DNA from: Streptomyces sp. SID14436
GTDB taxonomy: Bacteria; Actinomycetota; Actinomycetes; Streptomycetales; Streptomycetaceae
Reading direction: 5' to 3'
Length of the DNA stretch: 43,341 nt
NCBI RefSeq assembly: GCF_010548465.1
Contig: NZ_JAAGMD010000234.1
Location: 1-43,341, forward strand
The stretch's first letter is position 1; every line of letters begins with the position of its first letter. The notes beneath the pieces are model-generated. The model saw only the letters and a program-made list of their open reading frames with translations. It ran no database searches and had not been told where the DNA came from. The position numbers and the translations under genes were made by a program. Of the stretch, positions 14,220 to 21,687 are shown piece after piece.

Positions 14220-14771
14220 ATGGACCCGCAGATAGCCGTGACCCTCCTGCCGTTACTCGGCTGGGCCCTGCACGGCGGCATCCTCACCCGCCGTCTCGCC
14301 TCCGCCCGCCGCGACCCGCTCACCGGCCTGCACACCCGCGCCGGATGGACCACCCGCGCGGAACGCCTCATCCGCCGGCACTCCACCGCCGCCGTGCTCC
14401 TGGTCGACCTCGACCACTTCAAAACCCTCAACGACACCCACGGCCACGCCGCCGGAGACGCCGCCCTCGTCGCCACCGCCGACCGGCTCCGGGCCTGGTG
14501 CGGACGCAACGGCACCGCCGGCCGCCTCGGCGGGGATGAGTTCGTGATCGTCGTCCAGGACCTGGCCGCCGCCGACCTCGACGCGCTGACCGCCGCACTC
14601 AACCGGCCGCTGTCCTACCTGGGCACACCGCTGCCGTTGGCTGCCTCGGTCGGCGTCTGCCGCCTCGCCGAACTGCCGGTGCCGCTCCTCACCGATGCGC
14701 TCGCCACCGCTGATACGGCCATGTACGCGGCCAAGGGCCGTGGCCGCCGGGGCTTCCGCGCCTCTCACTGA
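14220..14771 (+). CDS. GGDEF-domain protein, predicted diguanylate cyclase
   Basis: A 183-residue protein: one N-terminal hydrophobic segment (about 5-25), then a GGDEF domain. Visible signatures are RDPLTGLHTRAG (about 31), LLVDLDHFKTLNDTHGHAAGD (metal and nucleotide binding, about 60-80) and the intact active loop RLGGDEFVIV with GGDEF at 104-108. The RxxD inhibitory site expected just before it is missing (RNGT), so product inhibition is unlikely. It would make cyclic di-GMP, which in Streptomyces acts through BldD and RsiG-WhiG to hold back sporulation. It lies in the transfer operon between two structured repeats. Confidence 0.88.
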   Translation: MDPQIAVTLLPLLGWALHGGILTRRLASARRDPLTGLHTRAGWTTRAERLIRRHSTAAVLLVDLDHFKTLNDTHGHAAGDAALVATADRLRAWCGRNGTAGRLGGDEFVIVVQDLAAADLDALTAALNRPLSYLGTPLPLAASVGVCRLAELPVPLLTDALATADTAMYAAKGRGRRGFRASH

Positions 14772-14856
14772 CCGGCCACCGGGTGGCGCACAAGCCGCCA
14801 AGCACGCCGCCACCCGGGGCCGTCCCTTCCAACCGCAATCGAAAGGAACCACCATC
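14772..14856 (+). repeat. Intercistronic structured repeat, copy 2
   Basis: Starting at the GGDEF stop, GGCC-A-CCGGGTGGCG (14774-14788) pairs with CGCCACCCGG-GGCC (14808-14821). The stem differs from copy 1 by compensating changes, the bulged A is kept, and the loop is CACAAGCCGCCAAGCACGC. The tail TTCCAACCGC ... GAAAGGAAC again provides the next ribosome binding site. Confidence 0.8.
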
Positions 14857-15042
14857 ATGACCCACCGCACCCCGCTCCCGTCGCGTATCTGCCCGGCCTG
14901 TGACGGCTTCGCCTCCGTCGCCGTCACCTCCGGCGGACGCGACCCCCGCGGGCACCTGCGCACCCTCACCGCGCACTGCCCGACCTGCCAGGGCACCGGC
15001 ACCGTTCCCGCCCGCCGCGTCCGGGAGGGCGCTGGTGCCTGA
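14857..15042 (+). CDS. Small zinc-finger protein before repSA
   Basis: A 61-residue protein with two zinc-knuckle pairs: CPACDGF near residue 12 and CPTCQGTG near residue 42, like one half of the DnaJ central domain. A GAAAGGAAC ribosome binding site is supplied by the structured repeat. Its 3' end overlaps the repSA start by 8 bp, so translation is probably coupled. A role next to the replication initiator is plausible but not shown. Confidence 0.72.
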   Translation: MTHRTPLPSRICPACDGFASVAVTSGGRDPRGHLRTLTAHCPTCQGTGTVPARRVREGAGA

Positions 15043-16417
15043 GACGCTGCTCGACCCGGCCACCCTCGGCGACCTGCTGAGGGTGGCTTCGGCCGTCGAC
15101 TACCACCGCTGGGAAGAACAGGTCCGCCGCACCGGTGGCTGCGCCGATCCCATCCACCTGACCGGCTGGACGATCCACAAGGACAAGACCACCGGCGAGA
15201 CCCTGCACCGCTACTCGACCGAGGGCGAACCCGGCGGACGGCTCCGCGTCGCCTGCGGCAACCGCCGCGCCTCCCGCTGCCCGGCCTGCGCCTGGACCTA
15301 CGCCGGAGACACCTACCACCTGATCCGCGCGGGCCTGGCCGGTGACGACCGCCGCGACATCCCCGCCACTGTCCGCGACCACCCGCGCGTCTTCGCCACC
15401 CTCACCGCACCCTCGTTCGGCCCGGTCCACAACCGCCCCGACCATGGCACCTGCCGCTGCGGTGCTCGCCACGCTCCGGACGCTCCGGAACTGGGCACCG
15501 CCCTCGACCCGGCGACGTACGACTACGCGGGCGCCGTGCTCTTCAACAACCACGCCGGGCAGCTCTGGCAGCGCTTCACCAACCGGCTCCGCCGCGAGAT
15601 CGCCGCCCGCGCCGGCCTCACCCAACGCGAGCTGAAGGAGTCGGCCCGGCTGTCGTACGGCAAGGTCGCCGAGTTCCAGAAACGCGGCGCCGTCCACTTC
15701 CACGCCGTCGTACGCATCGACGGACCCGACGGGCCCGGCACCCCGCCGCCGTCCTGGGCCACCGTGCAGCTGCTCGCCGACGCGATCCGCGCCGCCGCCG
15801 CACACTCCTACACATCGACCTCGGTCCCGGCCACCGCCGACCAACCCGCCCGCACCTTCCGCTGGGGCACCCAGCTCGACGTCCGGCCCGTCAAGGCGTT
15901 CGGGGACGGCTCCGACATCACCGAACAGGCCGTCGCCTCCTACGTCGCCAAGTACGCCACCAAAGCGGCCGAGAACACCGGCACCCTGGACCGCCGCATC
16001 GGGGAGCTCTCCGAACTCGACCGCCACGGCGTGCCCGACCACACCCGCCGCCTGATCACCGCGTGCCGCGATCTCGACCCGTTGTATCCGGACCGGCGGC
16101 TGTGGGCCTGGGCTCACATGCTCGGCTTCCGCGGCCACTTCTCCAGCAAGAGCCGCCACTACTCCACCACCCTCGGCGCCCTCCGCCAGGCACGCGCCGA
16201 CTACCGCGCGGCCCAGGAACATGCCGCCCTCGGCCTCGACGACCGCGAGCCGGACACCGTCCTCGTCCTCGCCGACTGGCAGTACGCCGGCCACGGCCAC
16301 ACCCCCGGTGAATCCGCGCTCGCCGCCACCATCGCCCGGGATCTCCAGCTCAACCGCGAAACCGCCCGCGAAGAACTCGCAGCCCTGCGTCAGGAAGGAG
16401 AGCAAGACCATGCATGA
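15035..16417 (+). CDS. repSA: RepSA-type rolling-circle replication initiator
   Basis: A 460-residue HUH endonuclease that would nick the double-strand origin for rolling-circle replication after excision. Early Cys pairs (residues about 65-85) may bind zinc. The motif FATLTAP stands near residue 118, the metal-binding HUH motif is HFH at 221-223 and the candidate nucleophile Tyr lies in SYVAKYATK (303 or 307). The GTG start at 15035 is chosen because GGGAGGG lies just upstream and it overlaps the preceding stop; a longer frame from 14900 only adds out-of-family residues. The gene overlaps xis at its 3' end. Confidence 0.92.
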   Translation: MPETLLDPATLGDLLRVASAVDYHRWEEQVRRTGGCADPIHLTGWTIHKDKTTGETLHRYSTEGEPGGRLRVACGNRRASRCPACAWTYAGDTYHLIRAGLAGDDRRDIPATVRDHPRVFATLTAPSFGPVHNRPDHGTCRCGARHAPDAPELGTALDPATYDYAGAVLFNNHAGQLWQRFTNRLRREIAARAGLTQRELKESARLSYGKVAEFQKRGAVHFHAVVRIDGPDGPGTPPPSWATVQLLADAIRAAAAHSYTSTSVPATADQPARTFRWGTQLDVRPVKAFGDGSDITEQAVASYVAKYATKAAENTGTLDRRIGELSELDRHGVPDHTRRLITACRDLDPLYPDRRLWAWAHMLGFRGHFSSKSRHYSTTLGALRQARADYRAAQEHAALGLDDREPDTVLVLADWQYAGHGHTPGESALAATIARDLQLNRETAREELAALRQEGEQDHA

Positions 16418-16622
16418 GCGGTACCTCAACGTGGATCAGGTCGCTGAACTCCTCGGTACGACCGTACGGTTCCCGCGTCGCCTGATCGAAGAGCGCCGCA
16501 TCACGTACGTGAAGGTCGGCCGACACGTCCGCATCCCTGAGAGCGCTGTGCGGGAGTTCATAGCCGCCAACACGGTGCAGCCGCGTCGGCGTGGCACTGC
16601 TCTTCAGGGGGTGGCTGCCTGA
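16410..16622 (+). CDS. xis: Excisionase (MerR-like HTH, Xis)
   Basis: A 70-residue DNA-binding protein of the excisionase family: YLNVDQVAELLGTTVRFPRRLIEE is the helix-turn-helix and VGRHVRIPESAVREFI the wing. It would bend attachment-site DNA and direct Int to excision. AGGAAGGAG (16391-16399) precedes the ATG. It overlaps repSA by 8 bp and ends in TGATG shared with int, forming a tightly coupled repSA-xis-int cassette as in pSAM2. Confidence 0.9.
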   Translation: MHERYLNVDQVAELLGTTVRFPRRLIEERRITYVKVGRHVRIPESAVREFIAANTVQPRRRGTALQGVAA

Positions 16623-17791
16623 TGGCAGGGAAGCGCCGCCAGTTCGGGCGGGTCCGCAAGCTCCCGTCCGGCCGCTATCAGGCGCGCTACGTCGGCCCTG
16701 ACGGACAACTGCGCCCGGCGCCGGAGACGTTCCGCACGAAGAAGGATGCGGATGCCTGGCTCGCCGACAAACAGACCGAGCTGCGACGGGGGGACTGGCA
16801 CGACCCGGACGCCGGAAAGGTTCCGTTCGGACCGTACGCCGATGCCTGGATCAAGGAACGGGAGGTGACCACACGGACGCGGCAGCTCTACGCCTCACTG
16901 CTGCGACACCACCTCGCACCCACGTTCGGGGGCGTCAACGTCGCCGACATCTCGCCCCCGCTCGTGCGTCGCTGGCGTGCCGACAAGCTCGCCGCCGGCA
17001 CCGGTCCGTCGACCGTCGCCAAGGCGTATGCCCTGCTCCGCGCCATCCTGCACACCGCCGTCGCGGACCAGATGATCCGGCGCAACCCGTGCACGATCAA
17101 GGGTGCGAGCGTGGTGCACACCCCGGAGCGGCCCACCGCCACCGTGCAGGAGGTGTACGCCCTCGCCGACGCCATTCAGCCGCGCTACCGGGCGCTCGTC
17201 CTCATGGCGGGCTTCCTCGGTCTTCGCTGGGGCGAACTGATCGGCCTGCACCGCCGGGACGTCGACCTGGACCACGGTGCCGTGCGCGTCCGCCGGTCCG
17301 TCGCCGAACTCAACAACGGCCAGCGTGAGATCAAGGCGCCCAAGAGTGCGGCCGGTAAGCGCACGGTGTCCATTCCGGCCGCGATCGTCCCGGACATCCG
17401 CGAACATCTGAAGCGCTACGCCGAGTCGGGTGCGGACGGCCGTGTGTTCATCGGCGCAAAGGGTGCGATCCCGCGACGGAACCACTTCAACCGGCTGTGG
17501 CGCACCGCGTGCACCGCCGCCGGCGTCAAGGGCCTGCACTTCCATGATCTTCGGCACACCGGCAACACCCTCGCCGCCTCGACCGGGGCCAGCACCCGGG
17601 AGCTGATGGCGCGCATGGGCCACAGCACCGCGCGGGCCGCGCTGATCTACCAGCACGCCAGCGCCGAGCGGGACCGGCTGATCGCCGACGCCGTGTCCGG
17701 GCTCGTCGACAAGGGTCGGAAGAAGGCACGGAAGGGCAAGAAGAAGAAAGATCGAAAGCCCAAGGGGCACGCCGGGGACACGACCGACTGA
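16622..17791 (+). CDS. int: Tyrosine recombinase integrase
   Basis: A 389-residue site-specific recombinase. N-terminal AP2-like DNA-binding part (about 8-60), core-binding SAM-like domain (about 65-150) and catalytic domain with Arg202 (GLRWGE), a Lys near 240, His308-xx-Arg311 (HDLRH), His334 (MGHSTAR) and the nucleophile Tyr343 (IYQH). The catalytic set is complete. The C-terminal tail is very Lys-rich. The gene ends 69 bp from attR and would recombine attP with the tRNA-Gly 3' end. The ATG overlaps the xis stop. Confidence 0.95.
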   Translation: MAGKRRQFGRVRKLPSGRYQARYVGPDGQLRPAPETFRTKKDADAWLADKQTELRRGDWHDPDAGKVPFGPYADAWIKEREVTTRTRQLYASLLRHHLAPTFGGVNVADISPPLVRRWRADKLAAGTGPSTVAKAYALLRAILHTAVADQMIRRNPCTIKGASVVHTPERPTATVQEVYALADAIQPRYRALVLMAGFLGLRWGELIGLHRRDVDLDHGAVRVRRSVAELNNGQREIKAPKSAAGKRTVSIPAAIVPDIREHLKRYAESGADGRVFIGAKGAIPRRNHFNRLWRTACTAAGVKGLHFHDLRHTGNTLAASTGASTRELMARMGHSTARAALIYQHASAERDRLIADAVSGLVDKGRKKARKGKKKKDRKPKGHAGDTTD

Positions 17792-17811
17792 TCGGGACCC
17801 CGGAAAGCGAT

Positions 17812-17850
17812 CAGGGCCAGGCGGAGGAATGATCCTCTGACCTGGCCCTG
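17812..17850. terminator. Element-borne terminator after int and tRNA-Gly
   Basis: CAGGGCCAGG-CGGAGG (17812-17827) pairs with CCTCTG-A-CCTGGCCCTG (17834-17850), with one G-T pair and one bulged A. It is a diverged copy of the host terminator at 7769-7806 with compensating changes, and now ends the restored tRNA-Gly transcript as well as int. Confidence 0.75.
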
Positions 17851-17859
17851 AGCCATGTG

Positions 17860-17902
17860 GAGCGGGCGACGGGAATCGAACCCGCGTAGCCAGTTTGGAA
17901 GA
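17860..17902 (-). repeat. attR: 43-bp direct repeat inside tRNA-Gly
   Basis: Identical to 7816-7858. The repeat covers the anticodon loop, variable region, T arm, 3' acceptor strand and discriminator base, and merges with the intact tRNA sequence from 17903 rightwards. Crossover therefore took place within the 3' half of the gene. Confidence 0.95.
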
Positions 17903-17931
17903 CTGGGGCTCTACCATTGAGCTACGCCCGC
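17861..17931 (-). tRNA. tRNA-Gly (anticodon UCC)
   Basis: A complete cloverleaf can be folded: acceptor GCGGGCG/CGCCCGC, D arm GCTC/GAGC, anticodon arm CCAGT-CTTCCAA-ACTGG with anticodon TCC, four-base variable loop and T arm GCGGG-TTCGATT-CCCGT. It reads GGA and GGG codons. The 3' half is supplied by the integrated element, which also encodes the CCA end at 17858-17860. A TACGAT box (complement of 17973-17978) may be its -10 element. Confidence 0.97.
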
Positions 17932-18094
17932 ACGCGTGCGCCGCAGGTCGCGGACCAGCGGCACCGACAGGCATCGTAGCGGGTCGGAGGCCCTCGCCGC
18001 ACACCCCCGCCGGTGTCGTCGCCGCGCCGCACCGTGCCCGGGAAATGCTGCGGCCTCCTCGCCCGGCGGCATGTACCCTACTCGTCGCACCAGA

Positions 18095-18171
18095 CGGGGT
18101 GTGGCGCAGCTTGGTAGCGCGTCCGCTTTGGGAGCGGAAGGCCGTGGGTTCAAATCCCGCCACCCCGACCA
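18095..18171 (+). tRNA. tRNA-Pro (anticodon UGG)
   Basis: Acceptor CGGGGTG pairs with CACCCCG; the anticodon arm is CCGCT-TTGGGAG-style with TGG in the loop (CCGCTTTGGGAGCGG), and the T loop is TTCAAAT. The terminal ACCA (18168-18171) is encoded. TACCCT at 18074-18079 may be the -10 box. It is divergent from tRNA-Gly. Confidence 0.96.
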
Positions 18172-18225
18172 GTCACCCGATCGTCCGCCGATGATCGCCT
18201 TTGGGGCGCCGTAGCCGCTGCCGTT

Positions 18226-18231
18226 ACTATC
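18226..18231 (+). promoter_or_regulatory. Possible -10 element of tig
   Basis: TACTAT fits the vegetative -10 consensus well, and a TTGGGG box lies about 18 bases upstream. The resulting leader would be about 115 bases to the tig GTG. Confidence 0.4.
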
Positions 18232-18352
18232 AAGCTGCACGCCCGTGTCTCTCAGCTCTCCGAGCGTCTGATGAAGTCCTCCGGGCGACGCATCGGCCGG
18301 TCCGTTCTGGTACCGGCGGAAACCAAGAAGTCAGCCACAAGGAGACCGAACC

Positions 18353-19753
18353 GTGAAGAGCGCCGTGGAGACCCTGAACCCGACCCGGGTTCGGCTCACT
18401 GTCGAGGTGCCCTTCGAGGAGCTCAAGGACAGCCTCGACGCGGCGTACAAGAAGATCAACCAGCAGGTCACGGTGAAGGGCTTCCGCAAGGGCAAGGTCC
18501 CGGCCCGGGTCATCGACCAGCGGTTCGGCCGCGGTGCGGTGCTGGAGGAGGCCGTCAACGACGCCCTCCCGAAGTTCTACACCGACGCGGTCAACGAGGC
18601 CGAGCTGAGCCCCCTGGGCCAGCCCGAGGTCGACATCACGGAGCTGAAGGACGGCGAGACGCTGAACTTCACCGCCGAGGTCGACATCCGCCCCTCCATC
18701 GAGATCCCGGACTACTCCGGCATCGAGGTCGAGGTCGACGCCGTCGAGGTCACCGAGGAGGACGTCGACAAGTCGGTCGAGCAGCTGCGCGAGCGCTTCG
18801 CCTCCACCTCGCCCGTCGAGCGTGCCGCCGGTGACGGCGACGTCGTCACCATCGACCTGGAGGCCAAGGTCGACGGCGAGGTCCTCGAGGACGGCGTCGC
18901 CAGCGGCGTCTCCTACACCATCGGCTCCGGCGAGCTGCTGGACGGCATCGACGACGCCGTGAAGGGCCTGTCCGCGGGTGAGGAGGCCACCTTCACCTCC
19001 GAGCTGAAGGGCGGCTCCGCGGCCGGCAAGGAGGCCGAGGTCACCGTGAGGGTCACCCAGGTCGCCGAGCGTGAACTGCCCGAGCTGGACGACGAGTTCG
19101 CGCAGCTCGCCTCCGAGTTCGACACCCTCGAGGAGATGCGCGCGGACAGCCGCAAGCGCCTCGAGAACATGAAGCAGTTCGACCAGGCCACGCAGGCCCA
19201 GGAGCGCGTCCTGGAGAAGCTGCTCGAGCTGGTCGAGGTCCCCGTCCCCGAGAAGCTGCTCGAGGACGAGATCAACACCCGCAAGCACAACCTCGAGCAC
19301 CACCAGCTCGGCCAGATGGGCCTCGACCTCCCGAAGTACCTGGAGATCCAGGGCAAGACCGAGGAGGAGTTCGAGACCGAGACCCGTGAGGCCGCGGTCA
19401 AGGGCATCAAGACCCAGTTCGTGCTGGACGAGCTCGTCAAGCAGGAGAAGCTGAACGTCAACCAGGAGGAGCTCACCGAGCACCTCATGCGGCGCGCCGC
19501 CTCCTCCGGCATGTCCCCCGACCAGTTCGCCCAGGCCGTCGTCGAGGGCGGTCAGGTTCCGCTCCTGGTCGGCGAGGTCGCCCGCGGCAAGGCCCTGGCC
19601 GTCGTGGTCGAGAAGGCCACGGTCAAGGACACCAACGGCGAGATCATCGACCTGGACGACGAGGAGGACGAGGCCGGCGAGGCCGCCGCCGAGTCCGCCG
19701 ACGCGGCCGAGGCCGGCGAGGCCGCCGCCGAGGAGAAGAAGTCCGAGGGCTGA
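18353..19753 (+). CDS. tig: Trigger factor, ribosome-bound chaperone and prolyl isomerase
   Basis: A 466-residue protein with all three parts: the ribosome-binding domain with the signature [12 protein letters not shown] (about residue 43-54), the FKBP-type PPIase domain (about 160-245, [17 protein letters not shown] ...) and the long helical C-terminal arms. The tail is very acidic and Ala/Glu-rich. An AAGGAG ribosome binding site stands before the GTG. It folds nascent chains at the ribosome exit. In actinobacteria tig precedes clpP1P2, as here, linking folding with degradation; a strong terminator separates them. Confidence 0.97.
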   Translation: MKSAVETLNPTRVRLTVEVPFEELKDSLDAAYKKINQQVTVKGFRKGKVPARVIDQRFGRGAVLEEAVNDALPKFYTDAVNEAELSPLGQPEVDITELKDGETLNFTAEVDIRPSIEIPDYSGIEVEVDAVEVTEEDVDKSVEQLRERFASTSPVERAAGDGDVVTIDLEAKVDGEVLEDGVASGVSYTIGSGELLDGIDDAVKGLSAGEEATFTSELKGGSAAGKEAEVTVRVTQVAERELPELDDEFAQLASEFDTLEEMRADSRKRLENMKQFDQATQAQERVLEKLLELVEVPVPEKLLEDEINTRKHNLEHHQLGQMGLDLPKYLEIQGKTEEEFETETREAAVKGIKTQFVLDELVKQEKLNVNQEELTEHLMRRAASSGMSPDQFAQAVVEGGQVPLLVGEVARGKALAVVVEKATVKDTNGEIIDLDDEEDEAGEAAAESADAAEAGEAAAEEKKSEG

Positions 19754-19775
19754 GCCGTACGGCACCCTCGTGAGT

Positions 19776-19819
19776 GACGGGCGGGCCCCGGGTCCACGGC
19801 GACCCGGGGCCCGCCCGTC
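19776..19819 (+). terminator. Strong tig terminator
   Basis: A perfect 18-bp stem, GACGGGCGGGCCCCGGGT (19776-19793) with its complement (19802-19819), and an 8-base loop, 22 bases after the tig stop. Confidence 0.85.
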
Positions 19820-19910
19820 TTCCCCGCGGCGCGGGCCCGCGCGCCCGCCGCTCCTGCGCGCCGTGCCCCGCGCGCACACGCGCCATGCCCCCGCCCTGGT
19901 CGGCCGGTGA

Positions 19911-19929
19911 AAGTACGCCCCCGGCGAAC
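19911..19929 (+). promoter_or_regulatory. ClgR-like operator before clpP1
   Basis: The near-palindrome GTACGC-N5-GCGAAC (19913-19929) fits the actinobacterial ClgR consensus WNNWCGCYNANRGCGWWS except for one base in the spacer. ClgR is the known activator of clpP1clpP2 in Streptomyces. A TAGGGT -10 candidate follows at 19968-19973. Confidence 0.6.
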
Positions 19930-20070
19930 ACTCCCGTTACCGGGATTCCCCGGCGAGGCCACCGCGTTAGGGTCCTTGAATACCAGGGCAGGTGAGTCAC
20001 CGAAACGGCCCCAGCCCCGCAGGGAAACGTGAGACGGCCCGGCGCCGTCGTAAGACGAGCAGGTGGATAC

Positions 20071-20688
20071 GTGACGAATCTGATGCCCTCAGCCGCCGGA
20101 GAGCCTTCCATCGGTGGTGGCCTCGGCGACCAGGTCTACAACCGGCTGCTCAACGAGCGGATCATCTTCCTCGGCCAGCCGGTCGACGACGACATCGCCA
20201 ACAAGATCACCGCACAGCTGCTGCTCCTTGCCGCCGATCCGGACAAGGACATCTACCTGTACATCAACAGCCCCGGCGGCTCGATCACGGCCGGCATGGC
20301 GATCTACGACACCATGCAGTTCATCAAGAACGACGTGGTGACGATCGCGATGGGCCTGGCGGCCTCCATGGGCCAGTTCCTGCTCAGCGCCGGCACCCCC
20401 GGCAAGCGCTTCGCGCTGCCCAACGCCGAGATCCTGATCCACCAGCCCTCCGCCGGCCTCGCCGGTTCGGCCTCGGACATCAAGATCCACGCCGAGCGGC
20501 TGCTGCACACCAAGAAGCGCATGGCCGAGCTCACGGCCCAGCACACCGGTCAGACGGTCGAGCAGATCACCCGCGACTCCGACCGCGACCGCTGGTTCGA
20601 CGCCTTCGAGGCCAAGGAGTACGGCCTCATCGACGACGTGATCCCCACGGCCGCCGGCATGCCGGGCGGCGGCGGCACCGGGGCCTGA
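20071..20688 (+). CDS. clpP1: ATP-dependent Clp protease proteolytic subunit 1
   Basis: A 205-residue serine peptidase that forms the barrel of the Clp protease. Catalytic residues: Ser99 in GLAASMGQ, His124 in LIHQPS and Asp about 173 in RDRWFDA. The oligomerisation segment [20 protein letters not shown] is intact. The GTG at 20071 has an AGGTGG ribosome binding site; the longer frame from 20029 adds an Arg-rich stretch with no counterpart. It is the first gene of the clpP1-clpP2 operon and is separated from clpP2 by a GC-rich intercistronic hairpin. Confidence 0.96.
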   Translation: MTNLMPSAAGEPSIGGGLGDQVYNRLLNERIIFLGQPVDDDIANKITAQLLLLAADPDKDIYLYINSPGGSITAGMAIYDTMQFIKNDVVTIAMGLAASMGQFLLSAGTPGKRFALPNAEILIHQPSAGLAGSASDIKIHAERLLHTKKRMAELTAQHTGQTVEQITRDSDRDRWFDAFEAKEYGLIDDVIPTAAGMPGGGGTGA

Positions 20689-20691
20689 CCG

Positions 20692-20722
20692 GCCCCACGG
20701 GGCCCGCCGGCCCCGTGGGCCC
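20692..20722 (+). terminator. Intercistronic hairpin between clpP1 and clpP2
   Basis: Two GGCCCC...GGGCC segments in this range can pair over about 13 bp with one bulge. It could stabilise or partly end the clpP1 message. Both genes are expected to be cotranscribed, so full termination is unlikely. Confidence 0.4.
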
Positions 20723-20800
20723 CACCGGCACCGCCCGCCGGCGACCCGGTGCGGCCCCAGCAGCCCCAGCCGACCGCCTCAGCCCCCTTCAGGAGAAACC

Positions 20801-21505
20801 GTGAACGACTTCCCCGGCCGCGGCCTGTACGACCGCATGTCCGCCCAGGACATGAGCGCCTCCCAGGCCCGGTACACCGGCCCGCAGGCCGAGTCCCGCT
20901 ACGTCATCCCGCGCTTCGTGGAGCGCACCTCGCAGGGCATCCGCGAGTACGACCCGTACGCGAAGCTCTTCGAGGAGCGGGTGATCTTCCTCGGCGTCCA
21001 GATCGACGACGCCTCCGCCAACGACGTCATGGCGCAGCTGCTGTGCCTGGAGTCGATGGACCCCGACCGCGACATCTCGGTCTACATCAACAGCCCCGGC
21101 GGCTCCTTCACCGCGCTGACGGCGATCTACGACACCATGCAGTACGTGAAGCCGGACATCCAGACGGTGTGCATGGGCCAGGCCGCCTCCGCCGCCGCCG
21201 TCCTGCTCGCCGCCGGCACGCCCGGCAAGCGCATGGCCCTGCCGAACGCCCGTGTGCTGATCCACCAGCCCTACAGCGAGACCGGCCGCGGCCAGGTCTC
21301 CGACCTGGAGATCGCCGCCAACGAGATCCTGCGCATGCGGACGCAGCTGGAGGAGATGCTGGCCAAGCACTCCACCCGCCCGCTGGACAAGATCCGTGAG
21401 GACATCGAGCGCGACAAGATCCTCACGGCCGAGGACGCGCTGGAGTACGGCCTGATCGACCAGATCATCACCACCCGCAAGCTGGACAACTCCAGCCTGC
21501 GCTGA
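20801..21505 (+). CDS. clpP2: ATP-dependent Clp protease proteolytic subunit 2
   Basis: A 234-residue paralogue of ClpP1 with a longer N-terminal propeptide-like region (about 1-45). Catalytic Ser130 (MGQAASAAA) and His155 (LIHQPY) are kept, as is the final Asp in EDIERDK. In actinobacteria ClpP1 and ClpP2 form a mixed tetradecamer, and both are needed for activity. GTG start with AGGAG six bases upstream. A long hairpin lies between it and clpX. Confidence 0.96.
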   Translation: MNDFPGRGLYDRMSAQDMSASQARYTGPQAESRYVIPRFVERTSQGIREYDPYAKLFEERVIFLGVQIDDASANDVMAQLLCLESMDPDRDISVYINSPGGSFTALTAIYDTMQYVKPDIQTVCMGQAASAAAVLLAAGTPGKRMALPNARVLIHQPYSETGRGQVSDLEIAANEILRMRTQLEEMLAKHSTRPLDKIREDIERDKILTAEDALEYGLIDQIITTRKLDNSSLR

Positions 21506-21531
21506 CACGGGTGGGGGCGTGACGTCTGCCG

Positions 21532-21583
21532 CCCCTTGGCACGGTTTGACCCGGTCCACGTCACAGCGAACCGTGCCAAGGGG
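21532..21583 (+). terminator. Perfect 15-bp hairpin between clpP2 and clpX
   Basis: CCCCTTGGCACGGTT (21532-21546) pairs exactly with AACCGTGCCAAGGGG (21569-21583) around a 22-base loop. It would end the clpP1P2 transcript or, if read through, be an attenuator in the 182-bp clpX leader. Confidence 0.75.
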
Positions 21584-21687
21584 GGCCCGAACGAGGGGCC
21601 CGGCAAGGTACCGTCGGACATAAGGCAGCACCAGGAGCCGCTGGACGTTGACGTCCAGTCGTCTCCCAGGCGAAGGGGAAGCACACC

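Larger units (their letters stand above)
7816..17859 (+). mobile_element. pSAM2-like AICE integrated in tRNA-Gly(UCC)
   Basis: A 10.0 kb element between 43-bp direct repeats. It carries the full actinomycete ICE gene set: int and xis next to the right attachment site, a RepSA-type rolling-circle initiator, a FtsK/TraB-type DNA translocase, several Spd-like small membrane proteins, a Nudix protein as in pSAM2 and an HTH regulator. The element restores an intact tRNA at its right end. All mobility genes appear open and in frame, so it may still be able to excise. Accessory cargo is a GGDEF protein and an HD hydrolase. Confidence 0.95.
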
